A stretch of 64,000 nucleotides of DNA, from NCBI GenBank assembly GCA_035771175.1, contig CM069598.1, positions 20,126,438 through 20,190,437 of the forward strand. Reading direction: 5' to 3'. This document shows, piece after piece, positions 44,290 to 56,477 of this stretch (its first letter is position 1; the number at the start of each line of letters is the position of its first letter). The position numbers and the translations under genes were made by a program. Source of the DNA: Paratinospora sagittata (taxonomy: Eukaryota; Streptophyta; Magnoliopsida; Ranunculales; Menispermaceae). The notes under the pieces were generated by a model that was given only the letters and a program-made list of their open reading frames with translations, searched no databases and had not been told where the DNA came from.

Positions 44290-45103
44290 CAAATTGTATC
44301 TTGAGAAATTCTATAGAACATGGAAAGCACAAACTATTTGGTACAAATTTGATGAGAAGGCGCTTCCATATCAAATTTGTAGCATGTCCAGGGTGTGGTA
44401 AGGAGTAGGAAGATGCGGTTCATTTGTTCTTCAAGTGTGATTTTGTAAGAACTTTGTGGGTTGGCTTCCCCTGGGTTTGGATACCAACACTGTTCATGGT
44501 GCTTCGTTTAGTGAAATCTGGCATAATCTACAGACCTTTTCTTTGAAAAAGCATAACAGTGATATCCCCCTATCTTGGTTAGCAATGGGTTGAGGATTTC
44601 CAACGTCTTTCCCGTCCCAGGAGGTTAACGCTCTCAACCAATCAACTTCTTGCATTCAATTGCCCCATGTTGTCCCCTAGTGACAAGTGGCTTGGAGGCT
44701 TTTCATTGATGCTGCAAGAGAACCTAAGTCATCACGCTCAAGTATTGGTTAGTACTTAATTTTTGAATCCAAGGAACAAAGTACAGATGGCGGGTAGCAA
44801 AGTTATAGGTAGAACGTTGAACACGCAAAGGCCAAAGCAATCGACTTGCTCATTTCAATCTTGCACATCTACTTTGGTTCCAAGATGGTGATAGTGAAAC
44901 TCAACGACGATAGCAGAGTGTTTGGGCCTTTAGATGCCATATATGTTGATATTTCAGCTAGGTGCTTTGTGTGTAGCCATGTGTTTCTTCACTTCATTCC
45001 TAGAACCCAAAACCACAGAGCTCATTTGTTAGCCAAGTCGTCTCTTTGGTCTGGCCTTCCATTTGTCTGGTGTAACCTTGCCCATGATGGGGGTGTCTCC
45101 TGA
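44290..45103 (+). pseudogene. Old LINE remnant: zinc-binding and RNase H-like region
   Basis: The plus-strand translation through many stops gives HIKFVACPGCGK and HLFFKCDFVRTLW (zinc-binding CxxC...HxxxxC) near 44370-44460. The last frame, 44846-45103, contains LHFIPRTQNHRAHLLAKSS. That resembles the C-terminal helix of the plant LINE/RVT_3 RNase H-like domain. The middle is unreadable. It is much older than the LINE at 40335. Confidence 0.6.
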
Positions 45104-45109
45104 TGTTTT

Positions 45110-47245
45110 TGACTCCCCTTTTTTTTTCTTCACATGGTTACGCTGACAAGGACTCTAGATAAGCTTATTAGATCCTGAATCTTTCTCCTGTTATATATCA
45201 TAGAGAAATGTTAAAATAATTCAAGATATATACACAAATTTATACTCAAGTTGATGTGGTAATCCAATGATGTATAAAGATAATGTATCCTATAAATATA
45301 TACTTAAGATATCAATATATCATTACTCTAGATCTATTAATATTCATACAACTTAATAAAGCTTCTTCTTTTTTTAAACTACATCAAGTCGACTAATAAT
45401 TCAACCTCTAATAATAAAATAAAATAACAAAATGAAATAATGGTAAGACAATAATTATTATAAGTTTCTAATGAGTAACAATAGATTCAATTTTTCAAGT
45501 GAGAGTACAGAAAGGGAATAACCAATCCATAAGTCATGTGATCAGATCAAATAAGCCATGGTTGTCTAAATTAATTAATCGTGATTGGAATCATCTAATT
45601 TTACAATTTGAGATTTGATTCACATAAAATGGATAAAAAATGGTTATATGAATCACTGCACTTGAGAAGAACACTTTGAATCATGTGATTTCAGTCCAAA
45701 TTGTACTCTTCTAGTTTGAATCATATGCTTTGGTGATTCATAAACCTACAATATAAGAACTTGAGGCTAATCCTTGACATAAACCTACAATATTGGAAAC
45801 CAACTAATTTCTCCTATTACAGTTATTGCTCCGTCTTAAATAACTTTCTCCCCTAAAACCCATTATATTGTATCTCCAGGCATTCTATGACATGCTTTCT
45901 CTAATTCAATAAAGACCATGCTAAGGTTTTATTTCTCTATATACATATATTTGTCAACTTTTTATAAGTAGCTTTCACAGTTAATCTTTCATGCATAAAC
46001 CCAAATTGATTTTTCAACATCAAAGGTTTCCCACTTAATTCTCTGTTACTCTATAGTGCAATTTCATCGAATAACTCATCGATTTGAGACCACTATAATT
46101 TGCACAATCATAAATATCCTTTTATTTTTATATTAAAAAGACGTATCGTGTGTATGAGACTCTCGCCATTGCTAGGGTTGAAGAATGGACGATGTAGTCA
46201 ACCTTACCTCCCAATTAGAGAGATTGTTTCCATGTCATCTTTATTATTATGTATATGTATTAAACTATTTTTCTTTTGATGATCAAACATTTTCTTTCAG
46301 TTGTTTTAATAAGAAATTTCAGATAACATTAAGAGTGTAGATGGATGGCATCAACAAATTTATACCTGACTCACATATATATATATATATACTTAGTCTT
46401 ATCATGCATACATCAATTTGAGTCCCAATTAATTCAACAAGAATTGATTCTGATTCATGATTTTGATAACCAAGAAATAGGCTCAATCTAGAAGCCTATG
46501 TGTACGCGCTCAATTTAATTTAACATCCTTTGGAAGCCTATGTGTATAGCCTATTTTGCTCTCTATATATATAGAAGAGACCCAACTTCCTCTCTGGGCC
46601 ATTGCCATGTGATTATCTTCTGTAGAACGGACCATTCTTATTGAGTCACAAGTTATAAAGACAAAAACTGGATAGGCATGCGAACCACCCATTTTTGTTT
46701 GGTTAATGGGGCAACATGGGGACATCTGATCTGCCTTCAGATGTAACTAATGAACCAATTGCTTGGATATTAAGATTCAAGGGCTTGTTCCAACATCACA
46801 TCCAACCAACCAACAAGAATTGACTGAAACCAACCAAGCACTAGATCTCCCATCTAAACCTAACAAGAAGCACATTTAAACTCATCCATCAAATCCAAGG
46901 AGAAAAACAAATAATGTATGCTTATAGTAAATCAAACCAATGCTACAGAAACAGTCAAGCCCAAGAGATATACTAAGAAACATCATACATAAGTTTAGAC
47001 ATTGGGGCAATGGCCTCACCTAAATTTAGCTTTGAATCAAGCTCACCAATCCAGTACTACTACTACATCCAGGCTCACATCACCAACTTGGTAAAACAAC
47101 AACATTATCACAAAAAATGTACATCCTAAAGTAGGAAATAGTTAATAAAAACCCATACCAACTAAGACACCCCAGCAAACCTCAGATACAAACTGCCTAA
47201 CAAGAAAACAATACAAATCATTCACACGCAGAAAATTACATCATC
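45110..47245. other. Intergenic region 3' of beta-tubulin, no gene recognised
   Basis: AT-rich with no frame above 71 codons and no recognisable protein. A near-duplicated TCATAAACCTACAATAT word is at 45736-45800. A (TA)n run is at 46375-46392. The last 300 bases or so (to 47245) would include the tubulin 3' UTR, since the tubulin stop codon is at 47248-47246 on the minus strand. Confidence 0.5.
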
Positions 47246-49676
47246 TCAGCCAAGCACTTCCTCTTCGTCCTCCTCCTCATACTCTGCCTCATCTGCAGTT
47301 GCATCTTGGTATTGCTGGTACTCAGCAACCAAATCATTCATGTTGCTCTCGGCCTCGGTGAACTCCATCTCGTCCATTCCCTCCCCAGTGTACCAATGCA
47401 AGAAAGCCTTCCTCCTGAACATTGCTGTGAATTGTTCACTTACCCTTCGGAACATCTCCTGGATTGAGGTTGAGTTACCAATGAATGTGGATGCCATTTT
47501 TAGGCCCTTGGGCGGGATGTCACATACACTGGACTTGACATTGTTGGGTATCCACTCGACAAAGTAAGAAGAGTTCTTGTTCTGCACATTGATCATCTGC
47601 TCATCAACTTCTTTGGTACTCATCTTACCACGAAACATGGCTGAAGCAGTAAGATATCGTCCATGACGGGGATCAGCTGCACACATCATGTTCTTAGAGT
47701 CCCACATCTGTTGGGTAAGTTCAGGCACAGTGAGTGCACGGTATTGCTGGGAACCTCTGGATGTTAAGGGGGCAAATCCAACCATGAAGAAGTGAAGGCG
47801 GGGGAATGGGATTAAGTTCACTGCAAGCTTCCTAAGGTCAGAGTTTAGCTGCCCAGGGAATCGAAGGCAGCATGTGACACCACTCATTGTAGCTGAGATC
47901 AGGTGATTGAGATCACCAACTGAAATAGCATACAAAAAAAAAAAAATGAGAAACATAATCAAATTATTAAAGTGAAGTTGAAAATCAACAAACAAATTTG
48001 TAACTTACAAGTGGGAGTGGCAAGCTTGAGAGTGCGGAAGCAGATATCATAAAGAGCCTCATTGTCGAGAACCATACATTCATCGGCATTCTCAACAAGC
48101 TGATGAACAGAAAGTGTGGCGTTGTATGGCTCCACAACGGTATCAGATACCTTGGGAGAGGGAAAGACGGAGAATGTCAGCATCATGCGATCAGGATACT
48201 CCTCCCGGATCTTGGAGATGAGAAGGGTGCCCATGCCAGATCCCGTGCCTCCACCCAAGGAATGACATACCTGGAATCCTGTTAAAAATAAAATGCCATT
48301 AAAACTAATAGCTAAACATATCTAGAATTGAAGTAAAAAAAAAAAGAAAAATCATGAGATTGAAACACGGAATTCTGTAAGCCAGTGTGAAATCTGTGGG
48401 GAATTATCGAATCATATTGTATATAGTTCATGAATTCTCAGAAGTTTTCAACATGTAGATCACATACATTCACAGAAATCATTTCAGGGTAATAAGCTCT
48501 ATAGCTAAATGATTTTGCCACGACTTCCTTTCTGTTTTTCTCATCCCACCTCAATTTTTTTTTTTCAGGTCCATTTTGAAGAAGCCTAACATGACAATTG
48601 AAACAAAGAATGAATAAAGAACAGAAAATTTTAGTTTCTAGAAACTTCATCAAACACCACCAACATTACAACTAGTCAACCAAAAACCTACATCCATGTG
48701 TTATTCTACTAGAAAGAAGAGTTCCAATTACTAGCAGTACTGCATCACGTAATCAAGATTCTATATATTGTGGCTGCAGAGAACAGTAAATTGATTCCAT
48801 CAAAGAGTTGAAACGTGTCATTGGAAACTGCTTCTGATATCTCCACAATAGAACGGGACAATTTGCGGCAGGGTCACGCTCAAAATGTGAAAAACGTACT
48901 TTCAGATTGAAATTTGAATTTGATTGTAAAAGTCAAATACCTAGCTGATAGTTGTTTCGAAAAACTATATGTGATCTTGAGACAGTTTTCTGTACTCAAA
49001 ATTTCAGAAATAGAACCGAAAACAGTTTTTAACCCTAAGAAAACAGGTTGTCTTTAGTTGTTTTCATTTTCTATTTTCGGATTCAATCCTTATTTTCGAA
49101 TCACCAACAAAAGGCAGCCTCAGCAACAACAGTTTCCTTATTGAACAAATACCCACCAATTCTCCTGGCAGATCTAGCTAGCACTAAGTCCTACTAAACT
49201 CCAACCACAACACAAAGAGATCAACCAAATTACAAATCAACAAGTTAAAAAAAAAAAGAAGAAAGAAAATTCACAAAAATACCTTGCAAGCAATCACAAT
49301 TCTCAGCTTCTTTCCTAACAACATCAAGCACGGAATCAATAAGCTCAGCACCCTCCGTATAATGCCCTTTAGCCCAGTTATTACCCGCACCAGACTGCCC
49401 AAAAACAAAATTATCGGGCCGGAAGATCTGCCCAAACGGCCCAGATCTAAGCGAGTCCATCGTGCCCGGTTCCAAATCCATCAGAACCGCGCGTGGAACG
49501 TACCGACCACCACTAGCTTCATTGTAATACACGTTGATCCGCTCCAGCTGAAGCTCCGAATCGCCACTGTACTTGCCGGTCTGATCAATCCCGTGCTCGT
49601 CGCAGATCACTTCCCAGAACTTGGCTCCGATCTGGTTCCCGCATTGCCCGCCCTGAATGTGCAGGATCTCTCTCAT
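47246..49676 (-). CDS. TUB: Beta-tubulin (three exons, 445 aa)
   Basis: It encodes beta-tubulin, the GTP-hydrolysing partner of alpha-tubulin in microtubules. Exon 1 is 49676-49283 (394 nt), exon 2 is 48278-48009 (270 nt) and exon 3 is 47919-47246 (674 nt). All junctions are GT-AG and phases join without error, giving 445 residues plus stop, the usual size. The start is [17 protein letters not shown]; the MREI tetrapeptide is the tubulin mRNA autoregulation signal. The nucleotide-binding loop [10 protein letters not shown] follows the exon 1/2 junction. The C-terminus is the acidic [10 protein letters not shown] tail. The 394/270 exon sizes are those known for plant beta-tubulin genes. Intron 1 is 1004 bp and holds a degraded MITE; intron 2 is 89 bp. 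No damage is seen, so it is very probably functional. Which isotype it is cannot be told. Confidence 0.97.
48950..49120. repeat. Degenerate MITE copy in tubulin intron 1
   Basis: It shares a string of blocks with the MITE at 50905-51108: CAGTTTTCTGTAYTCAAAAT, GAAAACA(G/A)TTTTTAA, TATTTTCGAATCAC and a final AACAAAAGGCAGCCT against AACCAAACGCAACCT. Its terminal repeats are eroded. It lies mid-intron and does not touch the splice sites. Confidence 0.6.
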
Positions 49677-49784
49677 TCTCCGAATCTTGTCTATAAAAAA
49701 TCTTAGAGAAACACAGAAAAATTTTAGGAGATTGAGAGATTCGACAATCTGGGTATAGAGAGGGAGAGCGAGAGCCTTGTTGTG

Positions 49785-49793
49785 ATTTTATAG
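49785..49793 (-). promoter_or_regulatory. Probable TATA box of the beta-tubulin gene
   Basis: The minus strand reads CTATAAAAT about 110 bp upstream of the ATG. The region between is CT/GA-rich, as in plant 5' leaders. A transcript start near 49755-49765 would give a leader of about 80-90 nt; this is an inference. Confidence 0.6.
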
Positions 49794-49849
49794 AGCGGAA
49801 GAGAGGAGGGAGGGGTTAAAGTTAGCGAGTGAAGCGAATGAGTAACATA

Positions 49850-50904
49850 TTTTAGAGAGACGCTTGCGTACCACGCCTTTTAAAAGTTTACTTGTGTGTG
49901 TAGCAGCGGATCTATCTGGACGGGTAACTAGGCGGGGTCTGGTTAATTGGAACTCGATTGGGCTGTTCTCGTTTCAGTTTTTCCTGAGATGGAATAGTAC
50001 GTGTGGAACCGAACAATTTTTATGAAATTCGAGTTGTCGAGTTCTATTTTCTGATGTTGTATTGCTTGTTTGGTTGCTCACTTGCTTTCGCATTATTACA
50101 ATTTCCTCTTTTTATTTAGTCTTTATAGGTTAGTAGGTAGTACATATTTTATTTGTAGGTTAATAAAACTATTTTTTTTATTCTAATGGGTTGACTTATA
50201 AATATGTCCAATAAGATTGTTTTCACAATTTATAAAGAGCTAGATATCTTATTTAATTGGTACTTATTTTCCATAAAATTAAGATCAATTGTAATTTTCA
50301 TTAATATATTTGTAAATATTTTAAAAAAAATTGTTCAATAATTTATTTATAGAAACTTTAGTTGTTAATTTATGCTTTGGATGTTTTATTTATTTTTTTC
50401 TTTGTATAATTTTTGTCAGAAATTATATGTACAAAATTACATTATTTTATAGAGTGATGGCAACTTTATATAAATAATTAGAATTTTTAATATGGTAAAA
50501 TGTTACAATGCACATACTGATTATTCTCAAGGGAAAGACACAATGGGGAGAAAAAGTGGCACCTCTTCAATGGGTATATAGGTGTATATGAGTGTCTTAC
50601 ACATAATCCAAGGCACAAAAGAATTTCTCATTCGGCAAAAGAGGACCTCTAACTATATTAGCATCTTGTTGGATAGTGATAATTAGATTTACTCCGATTC
50701 AAGTTCGAGCGAAGCTTAAAAAACAATCCCATGGAAGCCATGACATTAAAAAAAAAACACTATATATATATATATATACTTAAAGGATAAATATGGTAGT
50801 AAGCATATTGATGTTTCAGTCCCTATAGCACTTTTCATTAGCTTGGAATCTAATGTCTAGATGTCAAGTTGGCTGGGTCAAAGTAAAGAGTAATAAAATA
50901 GTAA
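49850..50904. other. Upstream intergenic region of beta-tubulin
   Basis: This presumably includes the distal tubulin promoter. It is AT-rich with a (TA)n tract at 50760-50779. I see no second gene or readable element before the MITE at 50905. Confidence 0.45.
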
Positions 50905-51108
50905 GGTTGCGTTTGGTTTATAATTTGTATACAGTTTTCTGTATTCAAAATTTTAAAAACACGAAAAACGCGTTCGGTTGATTGAATTCTGAAAACAATT
51001 TTTTAAAATTTAAAACGTGTTGTTTTCAGGAAATGACAAAATATTGTTTTCTGAATTTTTACTTTTTGAGTTGTATTCTAGTTTTCGAATCACGAACCAA
51101 ACGCAACC
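50905..51108. mobile_element. Tourist-like MITE
   Basis: The termini are GGTTGCGTTTGGTT (50905-50918) and AACCAAACGCAACC (51095-51108), perfect inverted repeats. They are flanked by TAA on both sides (50902-50904 and 51109-51111). About 204 bp with no coding. A TAA target and a GG...TTTGGTT terminus fit PIF/Harbinger-derived Tourist MITEs. A degraded relative is in tubulin intron 1. Confidence 0.85.
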
Positions 51109-51603
51109 TAAGTTATTCTTGTCATTCAACTAAGTAGTACACTTAGTTGCCTGATTAGGTAGTTAGTTGCACTATGCAAATTGAATTTGCATCAAGTTCT
51201 ACTTAATCAGATGCGCGTGAACACAACATAGGAACAAAATTTTTTTTCATTAATTGTAATTCTTTTCTGATACAAAATGAGGGCAACTTGATGACTGCAA
51301 ATTCAACGAAACTTGCTCCCCAAAAATTACCCTAACCACTTATACAATAAAGTCAGGGGTTACAAAACTAGGGCCCATATACCTCCACTCAAATCAACCT
51401 TATGCACCTGAAAATGGTTAGCAACGGCATGAGCTATCGCCCAATAGATAAAACAGATGTTCTGCGGATTATGATAATTAATAAAGAGATCATCACAAGC
51501 ATAATTATAAGATAAACACAGCTTATCATCATCAACAATGTACAACATCATAAACCAGTAAACACCCATAACGCACTGTCTCAAAAGGGTTTTATGGCTA
51601 GAT

Positions 51604-53510
51604 TGTTGGTACACCCAAGAGGGGGGTGAATTGGGTGTCATGGCCATTTTTAAACTTTTTCTAATGACTTAGTGAAATAGTTGGATACATTGGAATTGAA
51701 TGCACATATTATTCTAAGATTCACAAAGTAAAATGCAAAATATAAAGTACACCACCATTTATAGTGGTTCAGCTGCGCCTACGTCCACTACCTAATCTCC
51801 CGATTATGATTTTTCTAAAACCACTAATGAATCCTCTTACGGGTGAGGACCAAACCGTTACAAATGTCCTTTTACAAGTTCAAGGCAAACCTATCCTTTT
51901 TCGGGCTAAGGATGAATCACTTATCTTTTTTTTGGGTGAAGAAAGAACTCATGTTCCTTTTGCGGGCTAAGGAAGAACTACATATCCTTTTTTCGGGAAG
52001 AACCCATGTTCCTTTTGCGAGCTAAGGAAGAACTTCATATCCTTTTTTCGGGCTAAGGAAAAAACTAGTCTTGATTCCAACATTGGAATCACAAGTGATA
52101 CTAAATCACTTTACTTGGTTTGTTTCAAACTATGAAACAATCCAAAAGACTAAAAATAGTGAATATAATGTTTGTTCTAAGTGATTAGAACAATTACAAT
52201 TAAGCTCATAAATTCAAATACCAAATACAAGATATGAAAATTTAAGCTCAAGGTGAAGAGAGACCTTACAATGATTTATACCTTTCTTGCAACCATATTT
52301 GCTCAAGAGAATGATTTTGAAGATGCTTTGAATGATGCACATTAAAAAAGCTTGAAATCAAATCTTCAAATCAACATCTTTAAGTTATAGGTTTTTGAAA
52401 TGAGAAAAATGATTTGATCTTGAAAAACACTTCCTAGATTCACATGGTTGTCTCTCGTGTGTTTAGAATGGCCTAAGCACTTGTATTTATAGATTAAAAA
52501 CAAGTTCTAGCCGTTAGACACAAGAATATAGTCGTTCGGGGGTGAAAAACCAGGTTTTGGACCATTGGAAACGTGCCCAGAAAGTTGTGGGGTGTTCCAT
52601 GAGCATTCTCATAGCTTAGGAGCGTCCTGATGCATGCCCAGAAAAATTTCCAGCTTGCATGAGCTCCCTGATGCTCGATTAGCATCCTCACATGCACACA
52701 GTTTTAAAATTTTTTCTCTTTTTCAAAAATATATGAAATGAAAACCAAATATAAGCATATAATAGCTCAAATTTTATGGGAAGAACATTCTGGAACCATT
52801 GAAAACATTTGCAAAGTCGTTGGAGAAAGATATCAAACACTTTTAAAGGATTAAAGTTTATTTGGGCATACTTTGAATGTGAAAATTTGGGTTACTATGA
52901 TTTTTTGAAATTCTGAACACATGGGCTTATTTGGGCATCAAAATATGATTGAAATACATTTAGCTTGATGATTAAAACATTTTGAAATCAACAATTAAAC
53001 AATCAAACAAGATTTTGATGAAAATCAAAATAATTTTGATTATTTTGAAAAACTTTGTAGAAATATCACTTTAATCAAAACAAATGCAAATATGATTCGA
53101 AATAGTTTAAGAACATACATCAAACATTTTTTAACACATAAAAATCATTTTTAAAGAACACTTAATGCATGAATAAGTTTTATCAAAACTATCCATATGC
53201 GAAGTATGAATGCATGAAGTTTAGGAAAGATTAAGCAATAGGAAATGCAAGAAAGTTACATCTTAATTCTAGACACATAAAGATCTTCAACCTTCTTGTC
53301 TTCATTCCTTCAAGTTGTCCAAACTTTAAGTATGATTGATCCTTTGCTTGAGAGACTTCTTGAACTTGAAGACTTAGATCTTATATTGACTCTTTTCTAT
53401 CTTTAGGTGCTGAAATATACTAGATAAAAATATTAGCACAATTTGTTATATTGTTTGTTAGCATCAAAACTCTTAGGAGAAAACTAAGTGCAAAACCATT
53501 TAGGCCAACA
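51604..53510 (-). mobile_element. F2: copia solo LTR inserted in B2
   Basis: Its plus-strand ends are TGTTGGTACACCCAAGAG and TAGGCCAACA, so terminal TGTTGG/CCAACA. The minus strand matches the last 250 bp of F1 well (TATA context, conserved GTAGGC block, AATTCACCCCCCTCTTGGG). It has the hairpin minisatellite (51840-52080) and GC-word cluster (52560-52700). It inserted in B2 where GyB reads GATACTATCCTGGGTTC. The flanks (TAGAT and CAAGT) do not form a duplication. Confidence 0.82.
51840..52080 (-). repeat. Hairpin minisatellite in the F2 LTR
   Basis: There are about 7-8 units of roughly 30 bp. On the minus strand they are close to TTCCTTAGCCCGMAAAAGGA with spacers containing GTTCTT. It lies at the same place as in F1, between the TATA box (51757-51764) and the upstream LTR body. 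Confidence 0.8.
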
Positions 53511-54792
53511 CAAGTGTTATCCTGGGGTTCACGTACAAATGTCTATCTTCAAGGGCAATTCTTCTTGGGTTCACACTGTGCGTCCATCTTCAGGAAAAAT
53601 TTACATGTAGTCGAATGACATCAATAATAAAGTACAACTCGATCCGTACAGCTACTTTGGCTGACACAATGAAGTTTACAGCAGAGATATACCGCCTAGG
53701 GTTAACCTAATTAGGCGAGCATTTATGCACCAATAATCAATCCATAGACCACGATCGACTTATGTCCCTAGATGGTTATGTTGTTTACTAACTTTCACGT
53801 CTAATTCTAATGCACAATCATGTGTGTGAAGGTTCGATTTTGAATTTATATCGGACATAATTTAGCAGCGTTTGGTAATGCCTACAAGGATTGGACACAC
53901 CAACGTGCATCATTAGGACATCCAGTATTACTTTCATAGTTCTCAATAGAATCAACCAGGCTAGTCCCCAGGTTGAGTGGTAGAGTCACAATAGTTTTGC
54001 TTAAAAACCACTCTTCTAGAGCAGCAAGTTGCCTCCCATTCACTATTTAAAGGTATTTGGGATAAGACTTTGTCTGGTTAATTAAATCAATTACTAATTC
54101 AACAGAGTAACGATATAATACATGGATTCCATGTCAAGGTACATGCATGAATGATATAGTCTAAGTGAATATCAAACATAATGATAAATGCATGAAAATT
54201 TTATAAAATGTCATAAGATACGCAAACATATGTTTTATTCCCACCTTCAAATTTGCACGCTCTTAGATCAGCGTTCCTCACCTAGAACAATAGCTGTGGA
54301 CTACACAAAAGAGAAAGAGGGAAAAAGTATCTAAAAGGAAGAGGGAGAAAAACGGTGGAGAGATGGTGAAAATGAGGGGGAGGGGGACCCCTTTTATAAG
54401 ATGAAAAATCTAGAACATTCTGGCTGCCAAAACGTTGTGTACCCCTTTTTTTTTTTAATCGGGGGTATTACAGTTATTTATTTATTTCAAAATCGAAGAA
54501 GCGTACAACTTCATATATTTCGTAGAATTTTAGGGAAATGTAGAGTGATTTGCGCAATTTTTTTCATATATTTTTTTTTCCAGAAATCTAGCTGTTGGAT
54601 TATTGTCAGTGAGCTTAAATTTAAAGAAAATATGAAATTTTGTAGGTAAAATGTGAAGAAAGTAATCGTGATGCCTCAAAAAACCGTAATTTCTCTAAGA
54701 TTCCGATTATTTGATGTTTTGCCTCTTCACTAGAGTCATTTTATTATTAAGCCTTGGGCATCTCGAACGACTCTTTCTTGTATTCTCCCTCC

Positions 54793-54800
54793 TATATATA
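54793..54800 (+). promoter_or_regulatory. TATA box upstream of the triosephosphate isomerase exon 1
   Basis: TATATATA lies 91 bp before the ATG, followed by a CT-rich leader (54805-54860). It fits an authentic housekeeping promoter kept with the first exon. Confidence 0.55.
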
Positions 54801-54890
54801 TAACAATCTCTCCATCTGCTTGAACAAACCAAAGCTACTCTCTCTATTGTTTCTATTACTGTGTTTCCTAGGTTTAACTTATTGTTTGAT

Positions 54891-56392
54891 ATGGCCAAAA
54901 AGTTCTTCGTTGATGGTAACTGGAAATGCGTAAGTTCTTTTACAAAAATGTTATTCAGACATTTAGATTTGCTGGATTTATCCATTTAGAAACCCTATCA
55001 TATTTTTTTAAGGTTGTTTTTTTTTTTATCTAATTTTTGGTTTTGGGTAAAATCGATTCAAACGTTTCATCGATCTTGATCCTCAATTACTGCACAAGAA
55101 AACAAGAATCTCGATTGGTTAACTTAGTTTCTGAAGCTACTTTGTGATGTGGAACTTGATCTCCATCATTGGGATCGGATCTGATCATATGATCAGTGTA
55201 GTTCGAGGTTCTCATACTTCTAGGGGTTTAGAGATCTAATTGTTTTTTTTTGGATTTGAAATAAAATGACGGTGGAAATGTTAGGTTCACGATTCTGAAT
55301 ATTTGATGTTTTTGTTTCTTCATTGATATGATTTTACACTCCTCATCTGTTGTATGGTGGTCACTATTAGTAGTGAGTGAACTGAAATTTGGTTACTGAC
55401 TGGGTACCTACGTCATCATTTCACCACCATCCTCTTATTTTTTTTATTTTTTTTTTTGTTCTGTGTTTCTTTGATATATATATATATATGTGCCAAGAAT
55501 TGATTTTAATTAAGATCCTATCAAATTTGGGTGATATAATTATGATCTCATAATAAAAGCATGATGTAAATTTACTACATAAACTAGTGGTTACCATCGT
55601 AGAAAAATTAAAATGATTTTTTAGAAACTAATTATAAATTTATATGCAGTTCACTGGGTGGGGTTTTGCGCAATATTTCAATGTTGTATTGGATGCATTG
55701 GAGGAATTAGCGGCCAATGAGGACCAAAATCAGGTACTATATATTTTCTTCACGTATTCTAGTAGCTAAATTAGTGTAGTGGGAATTGATTTAAGGTTTT
55801 TACTGTAATTTAGGGATTTTAGTGATGATACCTCCTTACAAAACTGCACACTGTTATTACTAATATCTTAGTTTGTATTACCAATCTCAAATTTCAATGT
55901 TGTAAGGAAGTGCTTAGTATAGAGAACACATTTGTTCAGTGCACAATATCAGTTGGTAGACCATGTTGTATCTTTCTTGAGGAAAATATGCTATGTTACT
56001 TGGTCGCATTTTACGGTTGGTCATGTCCTAAATTACTTCGTGTGATTGGGTATTCATTGATTTTGCGCTTCTCAATTGTTCTTGAATGATAGTTTTCATT
56101 TTCAATGCAGCTTATTGATAATTTGATTATTTTTCCAATTAAAGCATTCATTTTATTAAAATAAATCATAAAAACATAATGAAATGTCCAAAATTAAGGT
56201 TTTATTTACAATTTCATAATTTTGGTGATTTTGGAAAAATATAAGGCTTTTTGTGATTTAAGGAATAATAATAAAATACAGAAGTGAATACTCTTTCATG
56301 AACAATTGATGTTTTGTTTATATTTATTTATTTATTAAAGTAGTGTTTGATGTTTAGTTAAGTTAATTATTTATTTCATTTTTCAGGATTAA
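54891..56392 (+). pseudogene. TPI: Triosephosphate isomerase exon 1 with non-homologous downstream exons
   Basis: Exon 1 (54891-54929) reads MAKKFFVDGNWKC and stops at a consensus GTAAGT donor, the known first-exon boundary of plant cytosolic triosephosphate isomerase. The catalytic-loop Asn and Lys of GNWK are present; the usual Gly before it is Asp. The next splice-compatible open piece, 55650-55733 (after ATGCAG, before GTACTA), is in frame and encodes FTGWGFAQYFNVVLDALEEL and a short acidic end. That is not TPI. A third acceptor at 56387 gives Asp then stop. The joined product would be 42 residues. TPI exon 2 (NGT...) is not found anywhere to the right. I read it as a promoter-plus-exon fragment of a truncated gene or a chimeric transcript. 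Expression is unknown. Confidence 0.6.
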
Positions 56393-56477
56393 ATAATGGA
56401 GGCCCATAATATTGGTGGGCTATGAGTGCTTTTGGTGTCTTAAAGACCCATGGTGATTGCTCATTTGTATAGCATTA

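Larger units (their letters stand above)
51120..54472 (-). repeat. GyB-like LTR (B2), split by F2
   Basis: The parts are about 51120-51603 and 53511-54472. On the minus strand it starts TGTAATACCCCCGATT. It shares the GyB LTR plan: GGGGTCCCC-type block, the GCCTCCCATTCACTATTTAAA segment, and the hairpin/acceptor block (51407-51443). It is diverged from GyB. The left end is weak: TGTCATTCAAC near 51120 with poor similarity until about 51225. A clean target duplication is not seen. Confidence 0.7.

Noticed and set aside
49284..49706. 140-codon frame antisense to tubulin exon 1
   Set aside because: A shadow of the tubulin coding strand. Its residues have no recognisable motif.
54891..56392. A functional triosephosphate isomerase gene
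   Set aside because: Only the first exon is present. None of the later catalytic exons can be found to the right.
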